DNA of 64,000 nucleotides from Hanleya hanleyi (GCA_036873755.1 JAVTVY010020398.1:1-64000); one strand, 5' to 3'; counted from the first letter of the stretch, positions 42,541-54,229 are shown. The notes: generated from the sequence alone by a model not told the origin. Numbers and translations are program-made.

Positions 42541-44164
42541 GACAGTCATCGTGGTAATTTTTGTAGTCGTCAAGCCTTGTCACTGCTGTAGAAAGGTGCC
42601 GGTTTGTGAGCGGACATCCTTAAAATATACCAATGATGTATTCAATCGTAGCAGATTAATTCTCAGCCTTGAATAATTGTGTTTTCCCTTGATGGGATGA
42701 ATTCTATCAATTAGTTTCGGGATTCTTGGCACAAATAGCTCGATAGAAGTTTACCGTCAGTCACTTTAGGGGATAACGATAATTAATGTTCCAGTATTTT
42801 GAAGTTACAACCAATTATCAAAGGCAATAACCATTTAGGGAGCATTAGGTTAGTGTATTAGTTTTTACCTTGGTAGCGAGTTCCACTGGATAGAGAGCAA
42901 CCATGGCATTAATTCATATCCCCAATCTACGGCTTTCATTCCCTTTAACATGAAAGAGCGACGACGCCATTTCACTTCTTTCTCAGTAAATCAAATCTCG
43001 TCCCTTGAACTTCATGCTCCGAAAAACTGTCCATCCTAAATTAGTTTGGCTCTTTCCTGGTCCGCACTCCATCGGTGCGGAAAGACAATTACGGCTGAGA
43101 TTCCCCATCAAGCTAACAAACGAGTGTTCAACGGGAATCAATATTTGGGGGCTAGCGATGAAAAGTTTTCTTTTTCCTAAGGTCATCTCGTAGATGTCTG
43201 CCCAAGTCTACTAGCCTGTTAAAATAATCTTCTGTCTCCTAGTATCGCCAAGAGAGAATCTATCTTACAGGCATCCATCGATTATGACCAATAAAGTGAT
43301 GGAATGGTAAAAGTCTCAGAATGTAGAATGCTTTTTCAGAATTCTGCCCAGGGTTATTTCCCCTTCATTAAATTTGATATTTGAGATTTCTTCCTGACAC
43401 TGAATCGTCGTTATGTTTAAGTATGATTTGTTTCATATTTTCAGCGAATACATATTATTATTCTTAACCCCTGTTATTAATATTCGATAACCATAATTTT
43501 CGTTTGCATAATTGAACATTTTGTAGTGCAATTACCAGTTCTGCCAGAATCGGAAAAATACATTCAAGGTTCCAGTATCCCTGATTCCAACTTTTGAAAC
43601 TTTTGCTCCGAAATATTAAAATAATTCATTAACTGTATGGGTTGATGAAAACAAAAAACATTAAAAGGTATTCCTCTATAAAAATGAGATGCCAGACAAG
43701 GTGTATGAGATAGCCACTTAAGAATGGATTACTTTGTGGACACTGCAGGTGATCCGCGCATGTTTATCATCCCATGGTCATTTAACTTATGATTTAAATA
43801 ATATTAAAGATTAAGTAAGATTTGGACTGGGCTATAGATCGCTTTAACTTGATTGATGGAACTGCCGATAATAAAGAAAATCGCTATTGAGTTTTCACAA
43901 ACCGCTCTATTTTCTTTCAAATAATTGTTGTTGTAACCAGAAGTGCAAAATGGTAATTGAATTCCGATCTCCTGAAAGAACAGCTTTCAGAAAATATATA
44001 CATGTAACTGGTTTTGGTGAGTTTTTATTGCAATTTAACGGAGGAACAAAAACTGAAGGTGAAATCTTAAGCATAGGCAGTAAATATATAATTGCTCAGC
44101 ATATATGATTAAATTTTACTCCTCCAGCTATTATAAACCATCTTACTAAGAATAATAATTCCAT
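42541..44164. other. No gene recognised
   Basis: About 1.6 kb of presumed SLC29 intron. Frames at 43005-43193 and 43887-44108 have no domain match that I can see. Confidence 0.45.
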
Positions 44165-44510
44165 TCATAGGAATTAACATGCATAACTATTCTGAATTTG
44201 GTGCTAATGCTGTTACACTGCGAAAAATTGTGTTGTTTTAACACAATTTTGTGCTAAAATGTTTTGCGTTGAAATCAACAAGGTTTTGTGTTAAACTTCA
44301 CATATCAACATAAAATTGTGTTGAGTTCAATACAAATTAGTGTTGATTCTAACACAATTTGTGTTATTTTCAACACAATTCTGGTGCTAAAATGGCTTCA
44401 ACACAATTTTTTTCGCAGTGTATGGAATATGGGACAGGTCTTTGGATTATGGACGCGGATATTCTTCATGGACGACATCTGAATTATGATAGACGGAGCA
44501 GACGCTTTTA
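44165..44510 (+). repeat. PLE-like RT family 3' end, split by MITE
   Basis: TCTGAATTTGGTGCTAATGC-TGT then, after the MITE, ATGGAATATGGGACAGGTCT and GGATTATGGACGCGGATATT to GCAGACGCTTTTAAT. It abuts the SLC29 exon's intron 60 bases before the acceptor. Confidence 0.8.
44216..44420. mobile_element. TA-target MITE built from iterated ACACAA/TTGTGT words
   Basis: 205 bp between two TA dinucleotides (44214-44215, 44421-44422). Ends CACTGCGAAAAATTGTGTTG and AACACAATTTTTTTCGCAGTG (offset by two A) are inverted repeats. The interior is repeated AACACAATTNTGTT-like words in both directions. TA duplication suggests Tc1/mariner mobilisation. Confidence 0.88.
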
Positions 44511-44570
44511 ATCGAAGTTACATTTCATTGACAACTAATAAGTTACGATAATCTTTTCTTTCTTTAACAG

Positions 44571-44770
44571 CCGAGCGGGACGTTTCTCTGGATTCCTATC
44601 GTTCTAAGAGGGGTGATATTCATTCCTTTCTTTCTACTCTGTAATTACCGATCTGAGACAAGAACCTTGGCTGTTTTCATCAACAATGACTATGCCTTCA
44701 TTGCCGGTGGAGTAGTGATGGCTCTCACTCATGGCTACTTCAGCAGTCTTGCCATGATGTATGGACCGAC
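44571..44770 (+). CDS. SLC29 (ENT) exon, TM8-TM9 region
   Basis: 200-nt exon between TTTCTTTAACAG and GTAAGT, open throughout. It encodes PSGTFLWIPIVLRGVIFIPF, LLCNYRSETRTLAVFINNDY and a second helix ending ALTHGYFSSLAMMYGP. These are the C-terminal helices of ENT transporters, which move nucleosides across membranes down their gradient; the CNY and GYFSSLAMMY blocks are the family's most conserved C-terminal segment. It is on the same strand as exons 30503, 32073 and 36988, but exons for the middle helices are missing between them, so this may belong to the same gene or to a rearranged copy. Near twin of 7449-7648. Confidence 0.9.
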
Positions 44771-44864
44771 GTAAGTGAAATTACTAACGACTTCGACAAC
44801 GGTTTCGAAACAGGCTATATCTATTGTTGGGTATTCTGTAAAACTACTGGTAAATTTCCCGAAT

Positions 44865-45603
44865 AACCATTTTAATGGATATAAACGGAAGAGACATCAT
44901 GCGCTATGACAAAACAGATGATTACAATTTCGACATCTTAAACTATCCCTTTCTGAACAGTAAAATTCCAGTGGGACCTGCATATGGCGTATACATATCA
45001 CGCCTAGTAGCATTTGCTAGATCCTGCGTTAAGTGTGACGATTTTAATCAACCCCACAAAGCATTGTTGCAGAGACTTATAAAACAGGGCTACGCCACCG
45101 AGCGCCTCCACTGAGCGTTTCTCAAATCTGGCGATACAATCGCATGCTAATAGCAAAATACGAGCGTAGCGTGCACGATCTATGGCGTTACGTTTCGTAA
45201 CTTGTGTCTAATTCCACTTAATCCGGGGCTAGGGTCGTATGAACCCATGTACTTCAAGATCATCATGGTACTCATATGAACAGTCGCAACCAAAGCGTGA
45301 CTGAGATACATCATTCTTTAGAAGACGACTTAACAACGAATATTATAGATTAAGGATACTGATCAGCGATACGGATTTGATATTTTTGAAACATCATGAT
45401 GTCTTGCCGGCATCATTGAAAACTGTTGACCGCTTCTCTCTTGTAGGAAACTAGCCTATGTTTTTGTATACTATGATTGTCTTTTGAATTTGGTGCTAAT
45501 ACTGTTATATGGAATGTGGAATAGGTCTTTGGATTATGGACGCGGATATTCTTTAATGGACGACGGCTGAATTATGAATGACGGACCAGACGCTTGTAAT
45601 TCC
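44865..45603 (+). mobile_element. PLE-like RT family, copy 3
   Basis: Begins in RT coding sequence (YDKTDDYNFDILNYPFLNSK, then IPVGPAYGVYISRLVAFARS) and ends with the 3' signature at 45595-45603. A stop after ERLH and a frame change near 45140 inactivate it. 5'-truncated. Confidence 0.8.
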
Positions 45604-45744
45604 GTTCCCTGGGAATTTTCTTATTGCCGACTCGACTGTGAATTGTAGTGCAACTGGATAGAATCCAATGGAAATGCCACATTATAGCTGAAAGCAAACA
45701 TAAATATTATTGAAATAATTTGGAACGTTCACAACATTTTACTG

Positions 45745-46310
45745 TTCGTGAAATCAGACGGAAAATGTACCACATATGTGGTGGTGAAATCTGACAGAAA
45801 GTTCACCACGTACAGGTACAACTGTTCATGAAATTTGACGGGAAATTTACATACACTGCTCAAGAAATCTGACGGAATGTTGGTCACAGCAAATTGTTCA
45901 CCACATATGTAGCTGTGTGAGAAAATTGGCAGCAAATTCATCAACCTGTTCCAGAAATGTGACAGACAAGTTCCTCTCGACACTCTGATGAAAGGTTAGC
46001 TACACTTATTGTAATTCGACGAGAAGTTCATCTCATTTAGCTTTCCGGAAAATCTGATGGATTGTTCACCACATATTCGGGAAATGTGATAACACTAGCA
46101 TAATAGCTAACGGAATATCAGCAGTTCTTATAATTTGTGGGAAATTTGTTCGTCACATTACTATACCACTATGTATATGAAGTCTGAAGGAATATTGGGC
46201 ACATCAATACTGTACATGAAATCTGACGGAAAGATGGCCACATCACTACTCTATATGAAATCTGGAGGGAAGTGCACCACATTTAGTTGTTCCGGAAATC
46301 AACGCTATCT
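45745..46310 (+). repeat. Degenerate ~50-bp tandem repeat
   Basis: Repeated TGAAATCTGACGGAAA(G/A)TT followed by CACCACAT at spacings of roughly 45-55 bp, with strong divergence between units. No coding sense; the frames at 45729-45983 and 46135-46491 are by-products. Confidence 0.65.
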
Positions 46311-46490
46311 GGAATGCTTCAATGAATTTAAAAAGAAAACGATATTGGCCTCTACTTGTACTCCAGTACAACATGTGGATCCGATATTCAGTAGCAAGCC
46401 GTCGTCATTGAAGAATTGCCGTGTCAAGTGTCATGATAATGTCTGTATCTCCTCTGAAAAACAGAAGTCAAGGTCGTTCAGCTCTGTATG

Positions 46491-47034
46491 AGCAGTCTGA
46501 CGGACGAGTTATTTACTAGCAACAATAGTCTGGTCGGACCGTACTTTTAATGATTTAAAACTTGATTTCGGAATGTATCGTTTCCTTTACTTGACAAGTT
46601 CAACAAAGTTGCCACGGAATTACGCGCACAATAGCATAATCTCAAGGAATGAATTGAAGTTTTGCAGCTAATTAATGAATCAAAGGGCGAGCGGTTTCGT
46701 TCCTTCCCTGGTATTTAATATGGCATAGGCAAATTGATAATGTACGTGTAAAACACAGACCCGTGGACAAATGTAGGAGGTCTCTTAGATGTCGTATCAC
46801 CATTCACAGGGCTACATTTGGTCTTAAAATAATTTGAAAATGTTCATCATCGTCATCATCATCATCATCATCATCTGTTAATGTATCGTTTTATCACCTT
46901 GACTTCAGGGGTTGATATAATCGTGCTAATATAAAGTTATTATTACAATAACTCTTTCTCAGTAAAGCATCTATATTACCCCCTATTATTAAAGGTGGTG
47001 TATCGATTTTCGTGTATTAATGTCGTACGAACCA
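46491..47034. other. No gene; ATC microsatellite
   Basis: About 0.5 kb, containing (CAT)n/(ATC)n at 46845-46877; otherwise unassigned. Confidence 0.5.
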
Positions 47035-47115
47035 GGTAGTCTCTTTCCATTATTGACGCTAACATTCTTATCAGGGCGACGGCTGAATATTGAATGTTGG
47101 ATCTGACGCTTGCTA
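47035..47115 (+). repeat. Degenerate RT-family 3' end
   Basis: GTCTCTTTCCATTATTGACG, GGGCGACGGCTGAATATTGA and TTGGATCTGACGCTTGCTAT align in order with the family's terminal ~80 bp. Similar in divergence to 8465-8655. Confidence 0.6.
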
Positions 47116-47136
47116 TTACAAATGTACATTCTTAGC

Positions 47137-47861
47137 TTAGCGGTGTTCTTCTGTCTTCACTCATCAAAGTTGTCTTAACTTAGCGGTGTTCTTCCATCTT
47201 CACTTATCAAAGCTGTCTTAGCTTAGCAATGTTCTTCTGTCTTCACTCACCAAAGCTGTCTTAGCTTAGCGGTGTTCTTCCATCTTCACTCATCAAAGTT
47301 GTCTTAGCTTAGCAGTGTTCTTCTGTCTTCGCTCATCAAAGCTGTCTTAGCTTAGCAGTGTTCTTCTGTCTTCATCAAAGTTGTCTTAGCTTAGCAGTGT
47401 TCTTCTGTCTTCACTCATCAAAGCTGTCTTAGCATAGCAGTGTTCTTCCATCTTCACTCATCAAAGTTGTCTTAGCTTAGCAGTGTTCTTCTGTCTTCAC
47501 TCATCAAAGCTGTCTTAGCTTAGCAGTGTTCTTCTGTCTTCACTCATCAAAGTTGTCTTAGCTTAGCAGTGTTCTTCTGTCTTCACTCATCAAAGCTGTC
47601 TTAGCTTAGCAGTGTTCTTCCATCTTCACTCATCAAAGTTGTCTTAGCTTAGCAGTGTTCTTCTGCCTTCACTCATCAAAGTTGTATTAGCTTAGCAGTG
47701 TTCTTCTGTCTTCACTCATCAAAGCTGTCTTAGCTTAGCAGTGTTCTTCCATCTTCACTCATCAAAGTTGTCTTAGCTTAGCAGTGTTCTTCTGTCTTCA
47801 CTCATCAAAGCTGTCTTAGCTTAGCAGTGTTCTTCCATCTGCACTCATCAAAGCTGCCGAT
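47137..47861 (+). repeat. 43-bp minisatellite, 17 units
   Basis: Unit GCTTAGCAGTGTTCTTCTGT-CTTCACTCATCAAAGCTGTC-TTA. Two variable sites (TGTC/CATC and AGCTG/AGTTG) create mixed dimers. One unit has a 4-bp deletion (about 47370). No spacers, so not CRISPR. Confidence 0.95.
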
Positions 47862-48189
47862 TAACTATACTGGTGTGCGTTTTATTTGACGAATTTACAT
47901 AACGTATTCTATTGTCGGACTTGAATTTAACTATTTAAAATAAAGTATTTTAGTCGACTGTATCTAAACTGCATGTATTGTTCGAAAAACAGCTTGTAGA
48001 AATACTACTCTTAAATGACTCTGCATCGGCAGCTTTAGCGACTCTAAAGTGGCATCTACACTTTCATGAATATTGGTGAAATATAGTTATCGTCTACGTG
48101 GTTTCAAGACGATAATCCGAGCTTGCCAACAAGATGTTATTATAATATGATGAAATATTTTTCGATAATTTCCTCATCTTTCAGCACTA

Positions 48190-49075
48190 AAGGACGGAAT
48201 GAAACATAGTGGCGCCACCTACATGCAGATCTTGCTGAAACGCATTATCAACCGACGGCTTATAACAAAGAACGTATATGCCGAATTCCGGATGAATCTG
48301 ATCAAATGTTTTTATGTTATCTTGTTCGAAGATAGAATTCGCATGGACGGATATAAGATTCGAACCAGGGTGGCGACACCTACAGAAAGCTTGCTGAAAT
48401 ACGATACGAAACGAGACTTTGCGACAAGATACCCATATGCCGAATATTCGAAAAAATGTGGTGTTGTGTTGTGATTTTTTCGCATGAGAAATGAATAAGT
48501 TGCACGAAACGACGGACACGAAAGCCATTAGTGGCGCCACTCACTGAAAGATCTTGCCGAAGCGCAACACCAATTGACAACTTGTGGCAAGGAACTCATA
48601 TGCCAAATTTCAGAGGAATTCTTCGAACCGTTTCGTTTTATCGCATATGAAGGTATGCATAATTGGCACGAAAGAGCACGGAATGAGCTCTAGTGGCACC
48701 ACATTCAGGCAGATGCTGCTGAAATGCAATACCAATTGAGGTCTTGTCACAAGGAATGAAACGCAACATTAAAAGAGTGGCGGAAAATGATGCCGGCGTA
48801 CTGACAAGAAGTTATATGACCCAAGAAACAAATATACTGATTACATATCTCTAAAAAATCACAGGAACCAAAAGTGATTCCTGTGATGATTTGCATCCCA
48901 GCCACGCTTTTATTGTAGCTGTTCATGTGAACATATTGAATGACATGACCACACGGGGATGCATATTCCGAATTTCGGAGGAATCTGACAAGCGTTTCAA
49001 AGTTATCGGTTGCGAAGAGTTCGCACGGACAGGCAGGGATATCCGTAGAAGGATGGAACGAAACCCATTTTAAAG
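48190..49075 (+). repeat. Degenerate tandem-core element, ~170-bp units
   Basis: Units marked by AGTGGCGCCAC(C/T)...AGATCTTGC(T/C)GAA and CATATGCC(G/A)AATTTC recur near 48207, 48375, 48540 and 48690. Near its end, CGGACAGGCAGGG recalls the GGAC-rich ends of the other tandem-core elements. 48890-48970 carries part of the ~100-nt conserved segment. Confidence 0.6.
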
Positions 49076-49206
49076 TCCCCCGATCGCATTACACAAGTCC
49101 ATGAACTAATCACACTGCTCATGCAATTTCATTATCTTCAGTGTTTTCCAAATACTCTACAACAACAACACCAACATCATCAACAACAACAACAGCAATA
49201 CCCTAA

Positions 49207-49872
49207 GGGCTTAGTGAACTCACTGTTGTTTAGAGACCTGGCTCATAATGGCAAGGTCGTCGACATTATTCTCCATTAGACGCTTGATTGCCAGAGCAGA
49301 TTTTACTCCGCAATCTATCAAACAAATTTCTGCCGTATTGAATTTGCTAGATTTTGTTTGGCTAAAATTTGAAACACATCAACTAACTTGCTAATTTTGT
49401 ATATGTAAAAGTTCTAAGGCTCTTGCAGAGGAATTAGAAAATAAATTCTCGTTTCAGACAAGGAATTATTAAAATAAAATACTATATAATATGCATAATA
49501 GTGTGGGAGATGTGATTATATAATGTGCACACATATCCATAATGGCATGAACCAGTCTTATCTTGAAATAATTGAAGATATAGTAGACTACCAGTTTGAC
49601 CACTTATGATCTATTTCAGACGATTGAAATTATATCCCCATCCACCAACACACACATTTGTAGAAATCACTATGTATTGTCATTATATCTTGCATGTGTA
49701 GAACTTTGACAAGGCATTATTTGCAGAAATTATTTGATACATGAGGTTTATTAACACAGGCGATGTTGCGGACTCTGCTCTGGTAATCAAGCGTCTAATG
49801 TGGAATAACGTCCAGGAATTCGCCATTTTGAGTCATTTTCTTGAAACAACAGCATTTTGTTCACTAAGTCAT
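49207..49872. mobile_element. Long-TIR non-autonomous transposon
   Basis: Left 49210-49333 and right 49721-49870 are inverted repeats of at least 120 bp: GCTTAGTGAAC, TGTTGTTT, CATTAGACGCTTGATT and CAGAGCAGA recur in complement. Centre about 390 bp without an ORF. The target duplication could not be settled. Confidence 0.75.
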
Positions 49873-50074
49873 TAAAGAACGCATCTGTTGTTTAGCAAAT
49901 GATACAGAACAAGATTTATCCAAGCAGGTTATCAAAATACTTTGCTACACATGTAATTACCCCAGGCAAATGCTTTCAACATAGGCAAACAAAATGGTCG
50001 ACTGTATGCCATTTTCTCAGCAATAATCCCGATAAGAATGTGAAACGTGAAAACCATGATCTCCGAGTTAATTT

Positions 50075-50400
50075 AGTTACGTCTGCAAAACGTAACAGAA
50101 AGACGTGTGAAGTCAAGGATTAACAATCAAATATTTATTTACAATACTAAAATCATATGCAATTTAAGTAAGGTTAATACAACAAATAAATGTGTGCAAT
50201 ATAGTCTTACTGTTCAATGCTATACCGGTGTACAATTTACAGTCGTGTTGACGCGCACAAATCACTCTTCTGTACAATGGTAACCCAACACTCCGCAATT
50301 GTACACAGTCCCAGTAAATGTCCAATATCCGATAGCCGTTAACAAATAGCGTAGATTATGCAGCAGCCAAAAGTTAATACACAGTATAACAGACCCACAC
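50075..50400 (-). repeat. 3' LTR, distal part
   Basis: GTTACGTCTGCAAAACGTAA, GACGTGTGAAGTCAAG, TATTTATTTACAATACTAAA and AGTATAACAGACCCACA match the 5' LTR at 59344-59560. The first base differs (A for T). Homology stops near 50400. Confidence 0.8.
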
Positions 50401-50874
50401 TAGAGCCTATAGGCTTTTTTTATATATCGATGTCTGGGAATCATAGAAACGATTGGTATTGATTGGTATTTGTCATGCCTGTGATCAACAGCATATATCT
50501 GATATTCACCACGGTATTTGGGCAAAACCTAAATGGTCAAGTATTGTCAAATGTCAAATACAAGAAAATATTAACATTCTTTCAAACAGATTCCTTTCAG
50601 GTGGGAACATTTTTTATGAATGAAGAAAAATGCCAAGAACGTGATGAAGTAAACCTTTGCTCTCGAGTTCATAACTGACACCTTTCCCAGTTAAATTAGT
50701 AAATGCATGCGTTCTATTTCTCAACTGTTTAACTAAATGTAGCTGTTTCAGACATGTATCAAACAGGGGAGACAACTCCATGGGATAAATGCCATATAGA
50801 CAACTCTGAATAGTCCAACCTCATAGTATAATCAGAACTAGATTCAGTTTGCGGGGACTGTGACCTTGCCCTTT

Positions 50875-50935
50875 GAGTGTGTGAGTGAGTGAATAGAATT
50901 TAACGTCTTTCAACAATATTTCAGCTTTATCGCGA
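50875..50935 (-). repeat. (GAGT)n-tailed SINE/LINE 3' end
   Basis: GTGTGTGAGTGAGTGAATAG, AATTTAACGTCTTTCAACAA, TATTTCAGCTTTATCGCGAT. Third copy of the type at 14151 and 16512; lies within the sequence that splits the 3' LTR. Confidence 0.65.
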
Positions 50936-51463
50936 TGAACGAACTAAGCACCACCCAGCCAAGTTGCGTTCTTGCTACATCATAGAAGAAAACTTTGAAG
51001 CAGCATGGGACCAGACACCCTCCATCTACTCTCTAAAACACTGAGGACAGCAAACAAGACACTTGACCTTTGACCGCAAATGAATAGGGTTTCTCTTTGC
51101 CCTGCCGGTAATGTATATCCAAAGCTTGGTACCAGTCCATACCTTCGAACTGCAGATATCGCACGGACAACAAATGTTAATGGATTAATGGATGGATAGA
51201 CGGATAGTTGGACACAACTCATGATCGTATACATAAGGCCTTGTCTTCGATTAGCATATAAAAATGTGACTCGAACAGATCCGGATTTTGCGGACAGTGA
51301 CATCTATTGGCAAATCGTTTATAAGCATATGCATGATTCTGGTGTTTTTGAACATTTTGGAAATCCTCTAAAAAATTTTTTTTTAAAGTTTCGGGTCGCT
51401 ACCATTTCTGTTCGGTCAGGTTACGGCGAACAAAGCATATTTTAATTTTGGCCTTATCGTCTA

Positions 51464-52157
51464 ATTTATGACAAAAGAGATGATTACAATTTCGCTATCT
51501 CTTTCTGGATAGTAATATTCCAGTGGGACCTGCATATGGCGTATACATATCTCGCCTAGTAGCATTTGCTAGATCCTGTGTTGAATGCGACGATTTTAAT
51601 CAACGTCACAAAACATTGTTGCAGAAACTTATAAAACAGGGCTATTCCAACAAGCGCCTCCACTCAAAGTTTCTCAAATTTGGCGATACATATTGCATGT
51701 GATAGCAAAATACGAGTGTGGCGTGCAAGATCTATGGCGCTACGTTTCGTAACTTGTGTCTAATTCCGTTTAACCCGGGGCTAGGGGCCGTATGCACCCA
51801 TGTACTTCAATATCATCATGGTGTTCATATGAACAGTCACAATCAAAGCGTGACTGAGATACATCATTCTCTAGATGCCGACTTTACAATGATTATTATG
51901 GATTATGAATACTGATCAGCGATACGGATTTTATAATTCTGGAACATCATGATGTCTTGTCGGCATAATTGAAAACTGTTGACCGCTTCTCTCTTGCAGA
52001 AAACTAGCCTATGTTTATGTATACTATGAGTGTCCTTTTGAATTTGGTGCTAATACTGTTATATGGAATATGGAATAGGTCTTTGGATTATGGACGCGGA
52101 TATTCTTTAATGGATAACGGCTGAATTAGGAATGACGGACTAGACGCTAGTAATTAC
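51464..52157 (+). mobile_element. PLE-like RT family, copy 4
   Basis: Starts TTTATGACAAAAGAGATGAT, a small deletion, then coding IPVGPAYGVYISRLVAFARS, and ends GGACTAGACGCTAGTAATTA. Inserted, with other sequence, between the two parts of the Gypsy 3' LTR, so it postdates the Gypsy insertion. Confidence 0.8.
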
Positions 52158-52592
52158 CCTAATTTGGGCACAACCTCTATTCAGCGCGGCAAAAAAATTT
52201 GGGGCAGGGGAAACGCACCCAAATTAGTGAAAATACGGATTCTGGCAAAGTAGGTAAGCTTTTACTAAATATGACGCTTAAATGACATAACTAAACTTTG
52301 ATTATCAATACAAGAAAAAATAGATATATTCTTTTTTGTTTTTTTAGTCCTAATTTGGGTACAACGTTTAATATATCAAGGGGTAATCTGAAGCCCAGGT
52401 TACTATATCTTATGCGTGAAAAAGCCAGGTTGGAATTTCAGTTGGGGCGGGCCACCATGACAATTTTGCTGGCTCCAGGGGATTAAACTGACTATTCCTT
52501 TACTCTCTGACCCATGTATACTTCTTCATAACCCATATTTGTTAAAAATAACAAGCTGAGGACATTCCTAGTATGCTTTGGTGTGCTTGCGT
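52158..52592. other. No gene; CCTAATTTGGG echo
   Basis: CCTAATTTGGG(C/T)ACAAC occurs at about 52159 and 52350; otherwise unassigned sequence within the split LTR. Confidence 0.4.
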
Positions 52593-52649
52593 CAGCCTAT
52601 GTTATAGAAACATCCAGAATGTCTAATAATAGACTACAATACCATGACA
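52593..52649 (-). repeat. 3' LTR, proximal part
   Basis: Matches the outer 57 bp of the 5' LTR (CAGCCTAT...GAAACATCCAGAATGTCT, AATAATAGACTACAATACCA-TGACA). The rest of the LTR is separated by about 2.2 kb of inserted sequence. Confidence 0.8.
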
Positions 52650-52779
52650 CTCCCTCTGTTAAAAAACGAAAGTTTTAAACTTGGAACTTTCTTGACAATT
52701 CAAAATATTATTGCAAAAAAAATTCTATATTACAACAGAAAAAATGTTGACAAACATATGTACATTATATGCGAAACAA

Positions 52780-54183
52780 ACAATCAGCAATCAAATTGCC
52801 CTTGCCCTTAATATGTCTGATTTCAATATTGTATTCTTGTAACACCAAACTCAACAATCTTTGATTTTTGTTTTTCATCTTACTTATGAACACAAGTGGA
52901 TTGTGATACTGAATACAGTAATTGGCAATGATGAGGAAGTAACATAAACATCAAAATGTTGTAAAGCCAATATCATTGCCAAACTTTCATTCCCAATTGA
53001 AGAATAATTTCTCTGTTTGTCAAATTTACGTGAAACATAACATATTGGGTGATCTACACCATCTATACCTTCTTGTAAGAAAACGGCACCTGCAGCAACA
53101 TCACTAGCATCTACAGCCAGTTTAAAAGGTGAATCAAAATCTGGTGCTGAAAGAACTGGTGCGCTCTTGAGTATGGCTTTCATGTTAACAAAAGCTGACT
53201 CACATTCATCGGTCCAAACAAAAATTGCACTTTTTTTTAAGAGTTGAGTTAAAGGCTCAGTAATATCTGAAAAATTTGGACAAACTTTTCTGTAGTAACC
53301 ATTTATCCCCAAGAAACGCATCAGTTGTCTCTTACATGTTGGTCTTGGAAATAGCGAAATAGCACTAACCTTAGCATCCACAGGTTTTGCCTGACCCTGA
53401 CCTACAACATGACCCAAGAATGTCAAACGTGCATGTCCAAATTCACTTTTTCCAAGGTTGGTTGTCAGCTTGGCGTCACTTAGTCGATTGAACAGTGCGC
53501 GTATTCTCTGTAGATGATCTTCTCATGTATCGATGTCGACAATGGCGTCATCAATGTAAGTCTCACATCCTTCTAAACCAGAAGTCACACGGTTGATGAG
53601 ACGTGAGCGGAGAATTTTTCATTCCATATGGCATAACTTTGTACTGGAACAGACTCTCCGAAGTGACGAATGCTGATATCTCCTTAGCACGATCTGTCAG
53701 TGGAACTTCCCAAAATCCTTTCAGAAGATCAAACTTTGACACAAACTTGGCACTTCCCATTTTATCAATGCAATCGCCAATGCGTGTAATAGGGAATGTG
53801 TCTGTTTTGGTCAATGTGTTCAACTTTCTGTAGTCAGTACACATCCTGTAACTGCCATCTGGCTTTGGAACGAGGATACAAGGTGAACCCCAGTTACTAT
53901 TACTTGGTTCAATGAAGTCATTGCCCAATAAATACTGAATCTCTTTTTTCAGATAGTTTTGTTTAATGGGATTCAAACGATATTGGTGCTGCTTCACTGG
54001 ATTAGAATCTCCGACATTGACGTCATGTGAAATTTTATCAGTCCGAGTAGGAATATCGGGAAACAAATGTTCATATTGACTGAGCAGGCTTCGAAGTTCT
54101 TCCTGAGGCGCTGATTCAAGATGACACAACTTGGAATCCAAATTAAGTAAAATGTCAGAGTTCTGTAATTTCGCCGCTGTCAT
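52780..54183 (-). pseudogene. Gypsy reverse transcriptase and RNase H
   Basis: RT: HQYRLNPIKQNYLKKEIQYL, GSPCILVPKPDGSYRMCTDY-RKLN, KFVSKFDLLKGFWEVPL (first Asp), VMPYGMKNSP; then a frameshift near 53620 and ETYIDDAIVD in another frame (YIDD), LGHVVGQGQAKPVDAKV. Tether and RNase H: FLGINGYYRKVCPNFSDI, FKLAVDASDVAAGAVFLQ (Asp), YSSIGNESLAMILALQHFDV (Glu), a frameshift, then a tail to about 52790. Motifs are Ty3/Gypsy-specific. At least two frameshifts, so inactive. Confidence 0.88.
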
Positions 54184-54229
54184 GGGCTCTTCACAAGTTT
54201 CATTATTATCAGGTCAGAACTAACTACAG

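Noticed and set aside
42307..42591. Open frames with repeated TDGVSAKDRRCISKGQ-like words
   Set aside because: All three frames of the 22-bp array in the fold-back element are open; a repeat artefact.
47137..47861. CRISPR-like regular repeats
   Set aside because: Units are contiguous without unique spacers, and the context is eukaryotic; a minisatellite.
51221..51445. Frame downstream of the (GAGT)n repeat
   Set aside because: No domain and located in composite insertion sequence inside an LTR.
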